Shown here: positions 1-6,521 of the stretch, piece by piece
Position numbering within the stretch: the first letter of the stretch is position 1
Layout: every line of letters starts with the position of its first letter
Source of the DNA: Thermoleophilia bacterium
Lineage (GTDB): Bacteria; Actinomycetota; Thermoleophilia; Gaiellales; JAICJC01
Direction: 5' to 3'
Length of the DNA: 10,436 nt
Assembly (NCBI GenBank): GCA_025928435.1
Contig: JAICJM010000142.1
Coordinates: forward strand, 1-10,436
Position numbers and translations under genes: made by a program
The notes under the pieces: model-generated
What the model saw: the letters and a program-made list of their open reading frames with translations, nothing else
Databases searched by the model: none
Told to the model about the DNA's origin: nothing

Positions 1-1
1 C

Positions 2-409
2 TACCTGCGCCCGCTCTTCGACGCGCTGCACGACATGCTCGACGCGGAGCGGCTCGCGTCCTACATGGACAAGGGCATGGTCGAGGTCGCGCCGCTCGCG
101 TTCATGCGCGGCCGCACGCTGAACGACTCGTTCATCATCCTCGACGAGGCCCAGAACACGAGCCCCGAGCAGATGCAGATGTTCCTGACCCGGCTCGGCT
201 TCGGCTCGAAGGTCGTCGTGACGGGCGACATCACCCAGATCGACCTGCCCCGCGACCACCGCTCCGGCCTCGTGAACGTGATGGGCGTGCTGGACGGCGT
301 CCGCGACATCGCGTTCATCCGCTTCTCCGACGCCGACGTCGTGCGCCACAAGCTGGTGCAGCGGATCGTGAGCGCGTACCGCGAATACGGCGAGAGGTCG
401 CGGGAGTGA
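2..409 (+). CDS. phoH: PhoH family ATPase, 3' end (5' truncated by window)
   Basis: The reading frame is open from base 2, so the gene starts upstream; 135 C-terminal residues are visible. PhoH proteins are P-loop ATPases related to the helicase core, usually linked to RNA metabolism. The visible part has the Walker B segment FIILDEAQN, followed by the sensor-like [13 protein letters not shown] and the RSGL stretch, all typical of PhoH. The Walker A half is outside the window. The TGA stop overlaps the GTG start of ybeY by 4 nt (GTGA), indicating translational coupling. The phoH-ybeY order is a widely conserved pair, which strengthens the call. Nothing looks broken in the visible part. Confidence 0.95.
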   Translation, partial: YLRPLFDALHDMLDAERLASYMDKGMVEVAPLAFMRGRTLNDSFIILDEAQNTSPEQMQMFLTRLGFGSKVVVTGDITQIDLPRDHRSGLVNVMGVLDGVRDIAFIRFSDADVVRHKLVQRIVSAYREYGERSRE

Positions 410-834
410 CCGTGACCGTCGAGGTGCGGAACCGGGCCCGGATCCCCCTCGACGGGCCGGCGGCGGCGGCCGTGCTGGCGGCCGCGCTCGAGGCGGAGGG
501 CGTGAGCGAGGGCGAGGTCGGCCTCGCGGTGGTGGGGCGGTCGGAGATGGCGCGGCTGAACGCCGACCATCGCGGCAAGCCCGATCCGACCGACGTGCTG
601 TCGTTCCCGCTCGACATGCGCGACCCGCTGCCCGGCGGCGTTCCCCGCCAGCTCGGCGACGTCGTCATCTGCCCCGCGGTGGCCGCCGCCGAGGGCACCC
701 CGATCGAGCATCTCCTCGTCCACGGCGCGTTGCATCTCCTGGGGTGGGATCACGAGGCCGATGAAGGGGAGATGCTCGTCCGCCAGGAGCAGATCGTCCA
801 GGAGCTCGAGGCCCGTGCCGCCCGTCCTGCGTAG
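406..834 (+). CDS. ybeY: Endoribonuclease YbeY (rRNA maturation factor)
   Basis: This is a 142-residue protein, a normal length for the family. YbeY is a zinc-dependent single-strand endoribonuclease involved in 16S rRNA 3' maturation and ribosome quality control. The zinc motif HGxLHLxGxDH is intact as [11 protein letters not shown], with His106, His110 and His116 as ligands. The upstream conserved block with [10 protein letters not shown] (residues 61-70) is also present. The GTG start at 406 overlaps the phoH stop (GTGA). The 3' end overlaps the next gene, whose likely GTG start is at 815. It belongs to the phoH-ybeY-dgkA-cdd-era neighbourhood. Identification is secure from motif and context. 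Confidence 0.96.
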   Translation: MTVTVEVRNRARIPLDGPAAAAVLAAALEAEGVSEGEVGLAVVGRSEMARLNADHRGKPDPTDVLSFPLDMRDPLPGGVPRQLGDVVICPAVAAAEGTPIEHLLVHGALHLLGWDHEADEGEMLVRQEQIVQELEARAARPA

Positions 835-1600
835 CCCGGAGGACACGAAGCGCGCCGCCCGCCGGGCCGCGCCGTTCAGCGCCGCGCGGCGCGAGGCCAG
901 CGGCCTCGTCAACAGCTTCAACTACGCCTTCGAGGGCATCATCTACGTGGTCCGCACCCAGCGGAACATGCGCATCCACTTCCTCGTCGCGCTGGCGGTG
1001 CTGCCGCTCGGGGTGGCGCTCGGGGTGAGCCGGATCGAGATGCTGGCGCTGATCCTGGCCGTCGCGTTCGTGATCCTCATGGAGATGGCCAACACCGCCC
1101 TCGAGATGACGATCGACGTCGCGACGCCGGCGTTCGATCCGCGCGCCCGCGCGGCCAAGGACATCGCGGCCGGCATGGTGCTCGTGTCGGCGGTGACGGC
1201 CCTCTTCGTGGGCTATCTCGTCTTCGCGCCTCGATTGCAGCATCCGAGCCAGCGGGCCATCAACACGGTGCGGCGCTCGCCCGTGCACCTGACGGTGATC
1301 GCGATCGTGGTCGTGATCCTGCTCGTGATCGCGATCAAGGCCTACTTCGGCACCGGATCGCCGCTCCGGGGCGGGCTCCCGTCCGGCCACGCCGCCGTCG
1401 CCTTCGGCGGCTGGGCCGCGATCACGCTCGTCACCCACGCCTACGAGAACCAGGTGCTGGTCTCGACGCTCGCGTTCGTGATGGCGACGCTGGTCGCCCA
1501 GACCCGGGTGGAGGCGGGCGTCCACTCGACCCTGGAGGTGGTCTACGGCGGCGTCCTGGGCGCCCTGGTGACGACGGCCATCTTCCAGGCCCTCACCTGA
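815..1600 (+). CDS. DgkA-type lipid kinase fused to a PAP2 phosphatase-like domain
   Basis: This is a 261-residue integral membrane protein with two domains. Residues ~30-135 match the small DgkA/undecaprenol kinase family: Glu40, the RNMRIHF block (50-56), the NTALE motif (93-97) and the KDIAAG block (115-120). That family phosphorylates diacylglycerol or undecaprenol. Residues ~155-260 are PAP2-like: PSGH at 189-192 is the central phosphatase motif, and R231 with H237 resembles the third motif. The usual K-x6-RP first motif is not clear, and the last Asp is replaced by Glu241. GTG 815 is chosen because AGGAG at 800-804 lies 10 nt upstream and the start overlaps the end of ybeY. A start at 761 would overlap ybeY much further. 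Kinase and phosphatase together suggest lipid-carrier recycling; this is inference. Confidence 0.86.
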   Translation: MPPVLRSPEDTKRAARRAAPFSAARREASGLVNSFNYAFEGIIYVVRTQRNMRIHFLVALAVLPLGVALGVSRIEMLALILAVAFVILMEMANTALEMTIDVATPAFDPRARAAKDIAAGMVLVSAVTALFVGYLVFAPRLQHPSQRAINTVRRSPVHLTVIAIVVVILLVIAIKAYFGTGSPLRGGLPSGHAAVAFGGWAAITLVTHAYENQVLVSTLAFVMATLVAQTRVEAGVHSTLEVVYGGVLGALVTTAIFQALT

Positions 1601-1604
1601 GCAC

Positions 1605-1635
1605 CGGGGTCAGACCCCGAACGCCGGCGGGGCGT
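1605..1635. repeat. Two tandem hairpins, the first a REP-like GGGGTCAGACCCC palindrome
   Basis: Five nt after the stop of the DgkA-PAP2 gene, CGGGGT-CAG-ACCCCG forms a perfect 6-bp stem with a 3-nt loop (1605-1619). It is followed directly by ACGCC-GGCGG-GGCGT (1621-1635), a 5-bp stem. No T-tract follows, so a classical intrinsic terminator is not proven, but the position fits transcription ending before the next promoter at 1667. From general knowledge, GGGGTCAGACCCC cores occur as dispersed palindromes in many bacterial genomes. Only one copy is in this window. Confidence 0.5.
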
Positions 1636-1666
1636 GGATCGTTGCGATGTTGTGACGCCTCGCGTG

Positions 1667-1695
1667 CTGACCGGTGACAGGCCGGCGCGTAGCGT
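1667..1695 (+). promoter_or_regulatory. Promoter for a leaderless transcript of the kinase-like membrane protein gene
   Basis: A -35-like CTGACC (1667-1672, four of six matches to TTGACA) is separated by 17 nt from a -10-like TAGCGT (1690-1695). Only 7 nt separate the -10 from ATG 1703, so the transcript would start at or next to the start codon. The GGGAGG before the ATG is only 1 nt away, too close for a Shine-Dalgarno site, which also favours leaderless initiation. Confidence 0.55.
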
Positions 1696-1702
1696 GGGAG
1701 GC

Positions 1703-2848
1703 ATGGCCGATCCCGCCTCCAGCGACCACGTCATCGCCGACCGCTACCTGACCAGCCCGTCCGCGCTCGCCTCGCGCCCGTTCGGGCCCGTCGACGCCCT
1801 CGACACGCGCTCGGGCCGCGGGGCGCAGGTGCGGATCGTGCTCGTCGACGGCGGCTGGGAGGAGGCGGCGCTGGCCGATGCCGTCGCCCGCTGGTGCGGG
1901 ATCGGGTGCAGCGAGGTGTGCGGCGTGCTCGACTTCGGCCGCCACGGCGACCGCTGGTTCCTCGTCCTGCCGCCCAGCCTCGGGCTGCCGGTCGAGCGGT
2001 GGCGGATGCTGCGGCGCCCGGCCGCCGACGATGCCGCCCGGCTGGCGCTCGCGTTCGGGCGGCTGACCGAGCGGGTCGGCGCGGCCGGCTTCTCGCCCGA
2101 CCTGGCGGTGCTCGCCGACGTCGCCGTCGGCCCGGGGCCGACGCCCTTCCTGGAGCGGCCGTTGCTCCAGCCGCCCGACGGCGGGACGCCCGTCACGGGC
2201 GACGGCCAGCGGGTGCTCGCGGCCGTGTGCGGCGCCGCCCTCGGCCCGTCGGCGGCGCCGCCCGACCTGGCCGCGTGGCTCGAGCGGGCCGCTGCCGGTG
2301 CGTTCCCGGGGCTGCCGGACTGCCTGGACGAGCTCGAGCGCTGCGGCGCCGCCGCCGACGCCGGCGATCCGGATGCGGGCCCGCCCGGCCTCGAGCGGCT
2401 CTTCGACGAGAACTTCGACCTCGACGGCATGATCGCGGCCCCGCCCGACCCCGGCCGGCGGCGGCTGCTCGCGGCCGTCCCCATCGCCGTCGTGGCGGTG
2501 GCGGGCGCGCTCCTGCTGCTCGGCCACGGCGCCCACCACAGCGCGGCGGCGGAGCCCCCGTCGCATCATGCCGCGCCGCGCGTCACGCCGGTCGCGGCGG
2601 CGCCCGTGCCGAGGCCGGCCCGGACTCGCACCGGCCCGAAGCCCGCCGTCCACCGCACGCATCAGCCCGCGAAGCCGAAGCAGGACCGGCGGGCCGCTCC
2701 GCCGACTCCCCGAACGCCGACGACGACCACGCCGCCGGCGGCCACGACGACGACCCCGCTTCCAACGACGACGCCGCCCCCGCCGAAGCCGACCACCGGC
2801 GCCGTCCAGCTCCCGGCGCCCGGCGGCACGACACTGCCGGCGCCGTAG
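1703..2848 (+). CDS. Single-pass membrane protein with degenerate Ser/Thr kinase-like region and Thr/Pro-rich tail
   Basis: This 381-residue protein is not from a family I can name with certainty. Residues ~10-95 read like the N-lobe of a bacterial Ser/Thr kinase: ADRY at 12-15, then VDALDTRSGRGAQVRIVLV, and later GVLDFGRHGDRWFLVLP. The glycine-rich loop is missing, the VAIK lysine is not kept, and no HRD or DFG motif is visible, so it would be a pseudokinase. Residues 255-274 form one membrane helix preceded by GRRR, which predicts the N-terminus inside. The ~107-residue outer tail is rich in Ala, Pro, Thr and Lys, with long Thr/Pro runs around bases 2705-2800. ATG 1703 is chosen over an earlier in-frame ATG at 1634 because of the leaderless promoter. 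It interrupts the usual dgkA-cdd-era order. The gene is real; its function is unknown. Confidence 0.82.
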   Translation: MADPASSDHVIADRYLTSPSALASRPFGPVDALDTRSGRGAQVRIVLVDGGWEEAALADAVARWCGIGCSEVCGVLDFGRHGDRWFLVLPPSLGLPVERWRMLRRPAADDAARLALAFGRLTERVGAAGFSPDLAVLADVAVGPGPTPFLERPLLQPPDGGTPVTGDGQRVLAAVCGAALGPSAAPPDLAAWLERAAAGAFPGLPDCLDELERCGAAADAGDPDAGPPGLERLFDENFDLDGMIAAPPDPGRRRLLAAVPIAVVAVAGALLLLGHGAHHSAAAEPPSHHAAPRVTPVAAAPVPRPARTRTGPKPAVHRTHQPAKPKQDRRAAPPTPRTPTTTTPPAATTTTPLPTTTPPPPKPTTGAVQLPAPGGTTLPAP

Positions 2849-2858
2849 GGAGGCCGTC

Positions 2859-2864
2859 TACGAT
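2859..2864 (+). promoter_or_regulatory. -10 element for leaderless cdd-era transcript
   Basis: TACGAT lies 6 nt upstream of the cdd ATG at 2871, the same geometry as other TAnnnT elements in the window. No Shine-Dalgarno site sits at a normal distance from this ATG. I do not see a convincing -35 element 17 nt upstream, so strength is uncertain. Confidence 0.45.
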
Positions 2865-2870
2865 GAGCTC

Positions 2871-3263
2871 ATGCGCGCCCCGACCCCTGCCGAGCTCGAG
2901 CTGTACGCCCTCGCGAGGGACGCGATCGGCAACGCATACGCCCCGTATTCGCGCTTCCCCGTCAGCGCGGCGCTGCAGCCCGCGGACGGCGCCGAGCCGA
3001 TCGTCGGCGTCAACGTCGAGAACGCCTCCTTCGGCGTGACGATGTGCGCCGAGCGCAGTGCCCTCTTCGCCGCGGTGGCGATGGGCCACCGCCGGTTCGA
3101 GACGGTGGCCGTGCACGCCAAGGCGACGTCCTGCCCGCCGTGCGGCGCCTGCCGCCAGGCGCTGGCCGAGTTCGCCCCGGAGATCACCATCGTCTACCGC
3201 CGCGGCGGCGAGGTGGTGGCGGCGGCCTTCGACGAGCTGCTGCCCGAGCGGTTCGAGCTGTGA
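2871..3263 (+). CDS. cdd: Cytidine deaminase
   Basis: This 130-residue protein has the normal length of tetrameric cytidine deaminases, which deaminate cytidine and deoxycytidine to (deoxy)uridine in pyrimidine salvage. Substrate-binding NVEN is at residues 48-51. The zinc and proton-shuttle motif is CAE at 59-61, and the second zinc motif is CPPCGACRQ at 88-96 with Cys91 and Cys94. The N-terminal AYAPYSRFPVSAAL block is also typical. ATG 2871 follows a -10-like TACGAT by 6 nt. The TGA stop overlaps the GTG start of era (GTGA), so the two are translationally coupled. Cdd next to era is common in several phyla. Confidence 0.96.
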   Translation: MRAPTPAELELYALARDAIGNAYAPYSRFPVSAALQPADGAEPIVGVNVENASFGVTMCAERSALFAAVAMGHRRFETVAVHAKATSCPPCGACRQALAEFAPEITIVYRRGGEVVAAAFDELLPERFEL

Positions 3264-4150
3264 CCGACGAGGTGCGGCGGTCGGGCCTGGTGGCGCTGGC
3301 CGGCCGACCGAACGTGGGCAAGTCGACGCTCGTGAACCGGCTCGTGGGCGAGCACGTCGCCGCCGTCTCGGCGAAGCCGCAGACGACCCGGCGGCGGGCG
3401 ATCGGGGTCGTCCACCGCCCCGGAACCCAGCTCGTGATGGTCGATCTGCCCGGCTTCCAGAAGCCGTTCGACCGCCTCACCGAGCGGATGCAGCGCTCCG
3501 TGAACGAGACGCTCGAGGATGCCGACGCGACGCTGCTCGTGCTCGACGCCCGGACGCCGATCGGGCCCGGCGACCGCTATATCGCCGCCCGCGTCCTCGC
3601 CGCGGGCGCGCCGCCGTGCGTGATCGCCCTGAACAAGACCGACGGCCTCGCCGCCGGCACGGTCGTCCCGGCGCTGGCCGCGGCCGCCGCCCTCGGCGAG
3701 CCGCATGCGGTGCACCCGATCAGCGCGCGCACGGGGGACGGGACGGACCCCCTGCTGGACGACCTGCTGGCGCTGCTGCCGGAGGGGCCCGCATGGTTCC
3801 CGGAGGGCATGACGACCGACCAGCCGCTGGAGCAGCGGATCGGCGAGCTGATCCGCGAGCGCGCGCTCGAGCTGACCCGCGACGAGGTGCCGCACGCCGT
3901 GGCCGTCCTGGTCGAGTCGATCGAGCCCGGCCGCGACCTCACCGTCGTCGAGGCGAAGCTGATCTGCGAGACGGCGTCGCAGAAAGCGATCCTGATCGGC
4001 CGCGGCGGCTCGATGGTGAAGCGGATCGGGACCGAGGCCCGGCCCGCGATCGAGGCGGCCGTGGGCGGACCGGTCTTCCTCGAGCTCTCCGTCAAGGTGC
4101 GGCCGCGCTGGCGCCGCGACGCCGCCGAGCTCGACCGGCTCGGCGTGTAG
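3260..4150 (+). CDS. era: GTPase Era
   Basis: This 296-residue protein has the usual Era length. Era is an essential GTPase that binds 16S rRNA and guides 30S subunit assembly. The GTPase motifs appear in order: G1 GRPNVGKST (15-23), G2 region PQTTRR (40-45), G3 DLPG (62-65), G4 NKTD (125-128) and G5 ISAR. The C-terminal KH RNA-binding domain carries AILIGRGGSMVKRIG, with GRGG at 247-250. The G3 motif has Leu where DTPG is usual, a mild variation. The GTG start at 3260 overlaps cdd. Together with ybeY and phoH it forms a conserved ribosome-maturation neighbourhood. No terminator is evident before the next gene. Confidence 0.97.
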   Translation: MTDEVRRSGLVALAGRPNVGKSTLVNRLVGEHVAAVSAKPQTTRRRAIGVVHRPGTQLVMVDLPGFQKPFDRLTERMQRSVNETLEDADATLLVLDARTPIGPGDRYIAARVLAAGAPPCVIALNKTDGLAAGTVVPALAAAAALGEPHAVHPISARTGDGTDPLLDDLLALLPEGPAWFPEGMTTDQPLEQRIGELIRERALELTRDEVPHAVAVLVESIEPGRDLTVVEAKLICETASQKAILIGRGGSMVKRIGTEARPAIEAAVGGPVFLELSVKVRPRWRRDAAELDRLGV

Positions 4151-4183
4151 CACCGCCGTGTAGAGCAGCGGCCCTCCTTCATC

Positions 4184-4189
4184 TACACT
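4184..4189 (+). promoter_or_regulatory. -10 element upstream of the TrpC-like gene and its leader ORF
   Basis: TACACT lies 8 nt before ATG 4198 (short leader ORF) and 52 nt before ATG 4242. Transcription starting 6-8 nt downstream would make the 15-codon ORF leaderless. No clear -35 match is seen at 17-18 nt spacing. Confidence 0.4.
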
Positions 4190-4197
4190 GGTCCCGG

Positions 4198-4245
4198 ATG
4201 CCTCCGTTATCGGCCGAGAAGTTGATCGGACGGGGCGGTCGATGA
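4198..4245 (+). CDS. Possible 15-residue leader peptide with a TTA codon
   Basis: ATG 4198 opens a 15-codon ORF encoding MPPLSAEKLIGRGGR. Its TGA stop overlaps the ATG of the TrpC-like gene (ATGA at 4242-4245). It begins 8 nt after a -10-like TACACT, so it could be translated from the first base of the message and hand ribosomes on to the next gene. Codon 4 is TTA, a codon that is very rare in such GC-rich genomes; I saw no other in-frame TTA in the genes of this window. No Trp codons are present, so it is not a classical trp attenuator. It may equally be untranslated leader, with ATG 4242 used directly. Confidence 0.35.
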   Translation: MPPLSAEKLIGRGGR

Positions 4246-4967
4246 CCTCGCTTGACCGCATGATCTCCTCCAGCCGGCGGGCCCTGGAGCAGCGCCGGGG
4301 CGCCCGGCCCCTGTCCCAGCTCGAGCAGGCCGTCACCGATCTGGCCCCGATTCGCCCGTTCACCGAGGGCGTCGTCGGCGAGGAGATCTCGTTCGTGCTG
4401 CGCGTCGGCACGCCCGACCCGTTGCTGGTCGAGGCGGCCGAGGCGGCGGGGGCGGCGGGGCTGGCCGTCCCCGGCGACTTCGTGCCGCCGGGCCTGGAGG
4501 AGACCTGGCTGCCGGTCCTGCACAAGGGCGTCCTGATCGACCCGTACCAGCTGTACGAGAGCCGGCTGGGCGGCGCCGGCGGCGTCGTCCTGATCGCCGG
4601 CGCGTTCGACGGAGAGGACGACCGTTTCGCCGAGATGCAGGTCGTGGCCGCGCAGCTCGGCCTGGACGTCGTGGTCGAGGTCGCGGACGAGGACGAGCTC
4701 GAGCTGGCCCTGGAGCTGCTCGACCCGGACTCCTTCCTGATCCAGAACACGCGCAACGGCCGCGACCCGGAGTTCGAGCACATCTTCTCGCTGCTCGAGG
4801 AGGTGCCGGCCGGGAAGGTCGTCCTGTGCGAGGGCGGCATCCGCCACCGCGAACAGGTGCTCGCCCTGGAGAGCTCCGGCGTCGATGCCGCCGTGCTGGG
4901 CGACTGGGTGTACGAGCTCGGCATCGCGCCGACGTTCGACATCCTGCGCGGCGACTCGCGCGGCTAG
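4242..4967 (+). CDS. Indole-3-glycerol phosphate synthase-like protein lacking the E-x-K motif
   Basis: This 241-residue protein is related to TrpC, which closes the indole ring in tryptophan synthesis. The similarity is clear in HKGVLIDPYQLYESR (94-108, keeping the catalytic Lys95), VVVEVADEDELELAL (Glu146), LIQNTRNG (Asn169) and LCEGGI (Glu197). The normal first strand motif (ExKxxSPSxG) is replaced by ISFVLRVGTPDP at 49-60. By hand alignment the catalytic Glu and Lys become Arg54 and Gly56, and about ten residues of the substrate loop are missing. The SG after the last Glu is GG. It is also shorter than typical TrpC (~255-270 aa). TrpC activity is therefore doubtful. No other trp gene is nearby. 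The stop overlaps that of pfk. Confidence 0.8.
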   Translation: MTSLDRMISSSRRALEQRRGARPLSQLEQAVTDLAPIRPFTEGVVGEEISFVLRVGTPDPLLVEAAEAAGAAGLAVPGDFVPPGLEETWLPVLHKGVLIDPYQLYESRLGGAGGVVLIAGAFDGEDDRFAEMQVVAAQLGLDVVVEVADEDELELALELLDPDSFLIQNTRNGRDPEFEHIFSLLEEVPAGKVVLCEGGIRHREQVLALESSGVDAAVLGDWVYELGIAPTFDILRGDSRG

Positions 4968-5998
4968 CCGAAGAACGACGCGGCGCGGTCGTAGAGCTCG
5001 CGCGGGACGAGCTTGAGGCCGGCGACGGCCTCCGCCAGCGGCACGGCGACGATCTCGTCTCCGCGCAGGGCCGCCATCATGCCCCACTCGCCGTCGCGCA
5101 CGAGCTCGGCCGCGCGCAGGCCGAAGCGGGTCGCGAGGACGCGGTCGCGCGCGGTCGGCGAACCGCCCCGCTGGATGTGGCCGAGGGTCGTCACCCGCGT
5201 CTCGAACCCGGTGCGATCCTCGACCTCGGAGGCGAGCGCGGCTCCGACGCCGCCCAGCCGGGCGTGCCCGAACGCGTCCACGCCGGCGGACGCCACCATG
5301 CCGCGCGACTCGCCGCTCTCGTAGCGCGGCTCGTACCCCTCGCTGACGACCACGATGGAGAAGTCCTTGCCCTTGGCGTGCCGGTTGCGGATGAGCTCGC
5401 AGCAGTGCTCGACCGTCATCGGCAGCTCGGGGATCAGGATCACGTCGGCCCCGCCCGCCATCCCTGCCATCACGGCGATCCAGCCGGTGTGCCGGCCCAT
5501 CACCTCGCACACCATCACCCGGTCATGGGACTCGGCGGTGGAGTGCAGACGGTCGATGGCCTCGGTCGCGATGGTCACCGCGGTGTCGAACCCGAACGTG
5601 TAGTCGGTCCCCCGCAGGTCGTTGTCGATCGTCTTGGGCACGCCGACGATCGGCGCGCCGTGTTCGGAGTGCAGCCGTGAGGCCACGCCGAGCGTGTCCT
5701 CGCCGCCGATGGCCACCAGCGCGTCCAGGCCCTCGAGGTGCCCGAGCACGCGCTCGACGCCGCCGTCGGTGTCGAACGGGTTCGTCCGCGACGTGCGCAG
5801 GATCGTGCCCCCGCGCGGGAGCAGGCCGGTCACGTCGTGGGCGGCCAGCGGGCGCATCTGACCCTCGACCATCCCGCGCCAGCCGTGCAGGACGCCGACC
5901 ACCTCGTCGCCACGGTCGAGCGCCGTCCGCGCGACGGCACGGATGACCGCGTTCAGCCCCGGACAGTCGCCGCCACCGGTCAGCAAGCCGATGCGCAT
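4964..5998 (-). CDS. 6-phosphofructokinase, probably pyrophosphate-dependent
   Basis: This 344-residue protein phosphorylates fructose 6-phosphate to the 1,6-bisphosphate. GGGDCPGLN (8-16) forms the phosphoryl-donor site, PKTIDND (121-127) holds the catalytic Asp, MGRHTG (167-172) contacts sugar phosphate, and HIQRGG (274-279) is near the C-terminus. Two positions decide the donor: ATP enzymes have Gly in GGDG and Gly in PGTIDND, whereas this protein has GGEDT (Asp101) and PKTIDND (Lys122). Both are the pattern of PPi-dependent enzymes, such as the actinobacterial one from Amycolatopsis. That use would make the step reversible. ATG 5998 is 9 nt after the usp stop, so the two are likely one operon. 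No Shine-Dalgarno site is visible. Confidence 0.92.
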   Translation of the reverse strand: MRIGLLTGGGDCPGLNAVIRAVARTALDRGDEVVGVLHGWRGMVEGQMRPLAAHDVTGLLPRGGTILRTSRTNPFDTDGGVERVLGHLEGLDALVAIGGEDTLGVASRLHSEHGAPIVGVPKTIDNDLRGTDYTFGFDTAVTIATEAIDRLHSTAESHDRVMVCEVMGRHTGWIAVMAGMAGGADVILIPELPMTVEHCCELIRNRHAKGKDFSIVVVSEGYEPRYESGESRGMVASAGVDAFGHARLGGVGAALASEVEDRTGFETRVTTLGHIQRGGSPTARDRVLATRFGLRAAELVRDGEWGMMAALRGDEIVAVPLAEAVAGLKLVPRELYDRAASFFG

Positions 5999-6007
5999 AG
6001 TGGTGTT

Positions 6008-6490
6008 CTACCCGGGGCCGGGCGCGAAGTGCATCGGACCCCGGCGGCTGGTCGCCTCGTCGTCGGCGTGCACGATCAGCACCGGGACGTGGCTGTGGTT
6101 CAGCACGCTGTGGCTGACGCTCCCGAGCAGTGCGGCGGCGGCGCCGCCGCGGCCGCGCGAGCCCATCACGATCAGGTCGTGGCCGCCGTCGGCCGCATGC
6201 TTGATGATGGCCGCGGCCGCCGCTCCCTGGCCGACGATGGTGGTGACGGGCATCCCGTCGTCGAGTCGCGCCGCCGCCTCGCGCAGCGTCGCCTGCGCCT
6301 CCTTGTCGGCGTCGTCCTGGGTGGGGAGGAGGCCGGCGTACGGGCCGGCCATGAACCGCCAGGACGTGCGCGAGGCCACGCTGATCAGCGTCAGCCGCGA
6401 GTTCAGCGCCCGCGCCAGGTCGAGCGCCGCGTCCAGGGCGCGGTCCGCGTGGGCCGATCCGTCCACCGCGACGAGGATGTTCAGGAACAC
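6008..6490 (-). CDS. Universal stress protein (UspA family), ATP-binding type
   Basis: This 160-residue single-domain protein starts with NILVAVDGSAHADRAL, the first strand and loop of the Usp fold. The nucleotide motif G-x2-G-x9-G-S is intact: Gly110, Gly113, Gly123 and Ser124. It should therefore belong to the ATP-binding class rather than the E. coli UspA-like class that lacks the motif. The closing PVLIVHA strand is typical. After this the protein has a ~20-residue tail with basic and Pro residues. GTG 6490 is chosen because a -10-like TAGGCT lies 6 nt upstream, suggesting a leaderless message. It is followed 9 nt later by the phosphofructokinase gene, hinting at joint response of stress and glycolytic control. 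Confidence 0.93.
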   Translation of the reverse strand: MFLNILVAVDGSAHADRALDAALDLARALNSRLTLISVASRTSWRFMAGPYAGLLPTQDDADKEAQATLREAAARLDDGMPVTTIVGQGAAAAAIIKHAADGGHDLIVMGSRGRGGAAAALLGSVSHSVLNHSHVPVLIVHADDEATSRRGPMHFAPGPG

Positions 6491-6496
6491 GCGCGG

Positions 6497-6502
6497 AGCC
6501 TA
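6497..6502 (-). promoter_or_regulatory. -10 element for leaderless usp-pfk transcript
   Basis: On the minus strand TAGGCT lies 6 nt before the GTG start of usp (6490). No good -35 element is seen at 17 nt. No Shine-Dalgarno site precedes the GTG, in line with leaderless translation. Confidence 0.45.
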
Positions 6503-6521
6503 TCCCGGGGCACACACGGGC

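Noticed and set aside
1634..1702. Upstream ATG 1634 as start of the kinase-like protein
   Set aside because: The promoter elements at 1667-1695 lie inside this extension, and the extra residues have no recognisable motif.
2705..2800. Repetitive ACG/CCG-rich stretch as a possible tandem repeat or CRISPR-like array
   Set aside because: It is in frame with the Thr/Pro-rich tail of the membrane protein; there are no regular spacers.
4198..4245. Classical trp attenuator leader peptide
   Set aside because: The short ORF has no Trp codons and I see no alternative terminator hairpin.
3194..4942. 582-codon open frame on the minus strand
   Set aside because: It lies opposite era and the TrpC-like gene, both with clear motifs. 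Its product is low-complexity Ser/Arg/Ala-rich, as expected from antisense of GC-rich coding DNA.
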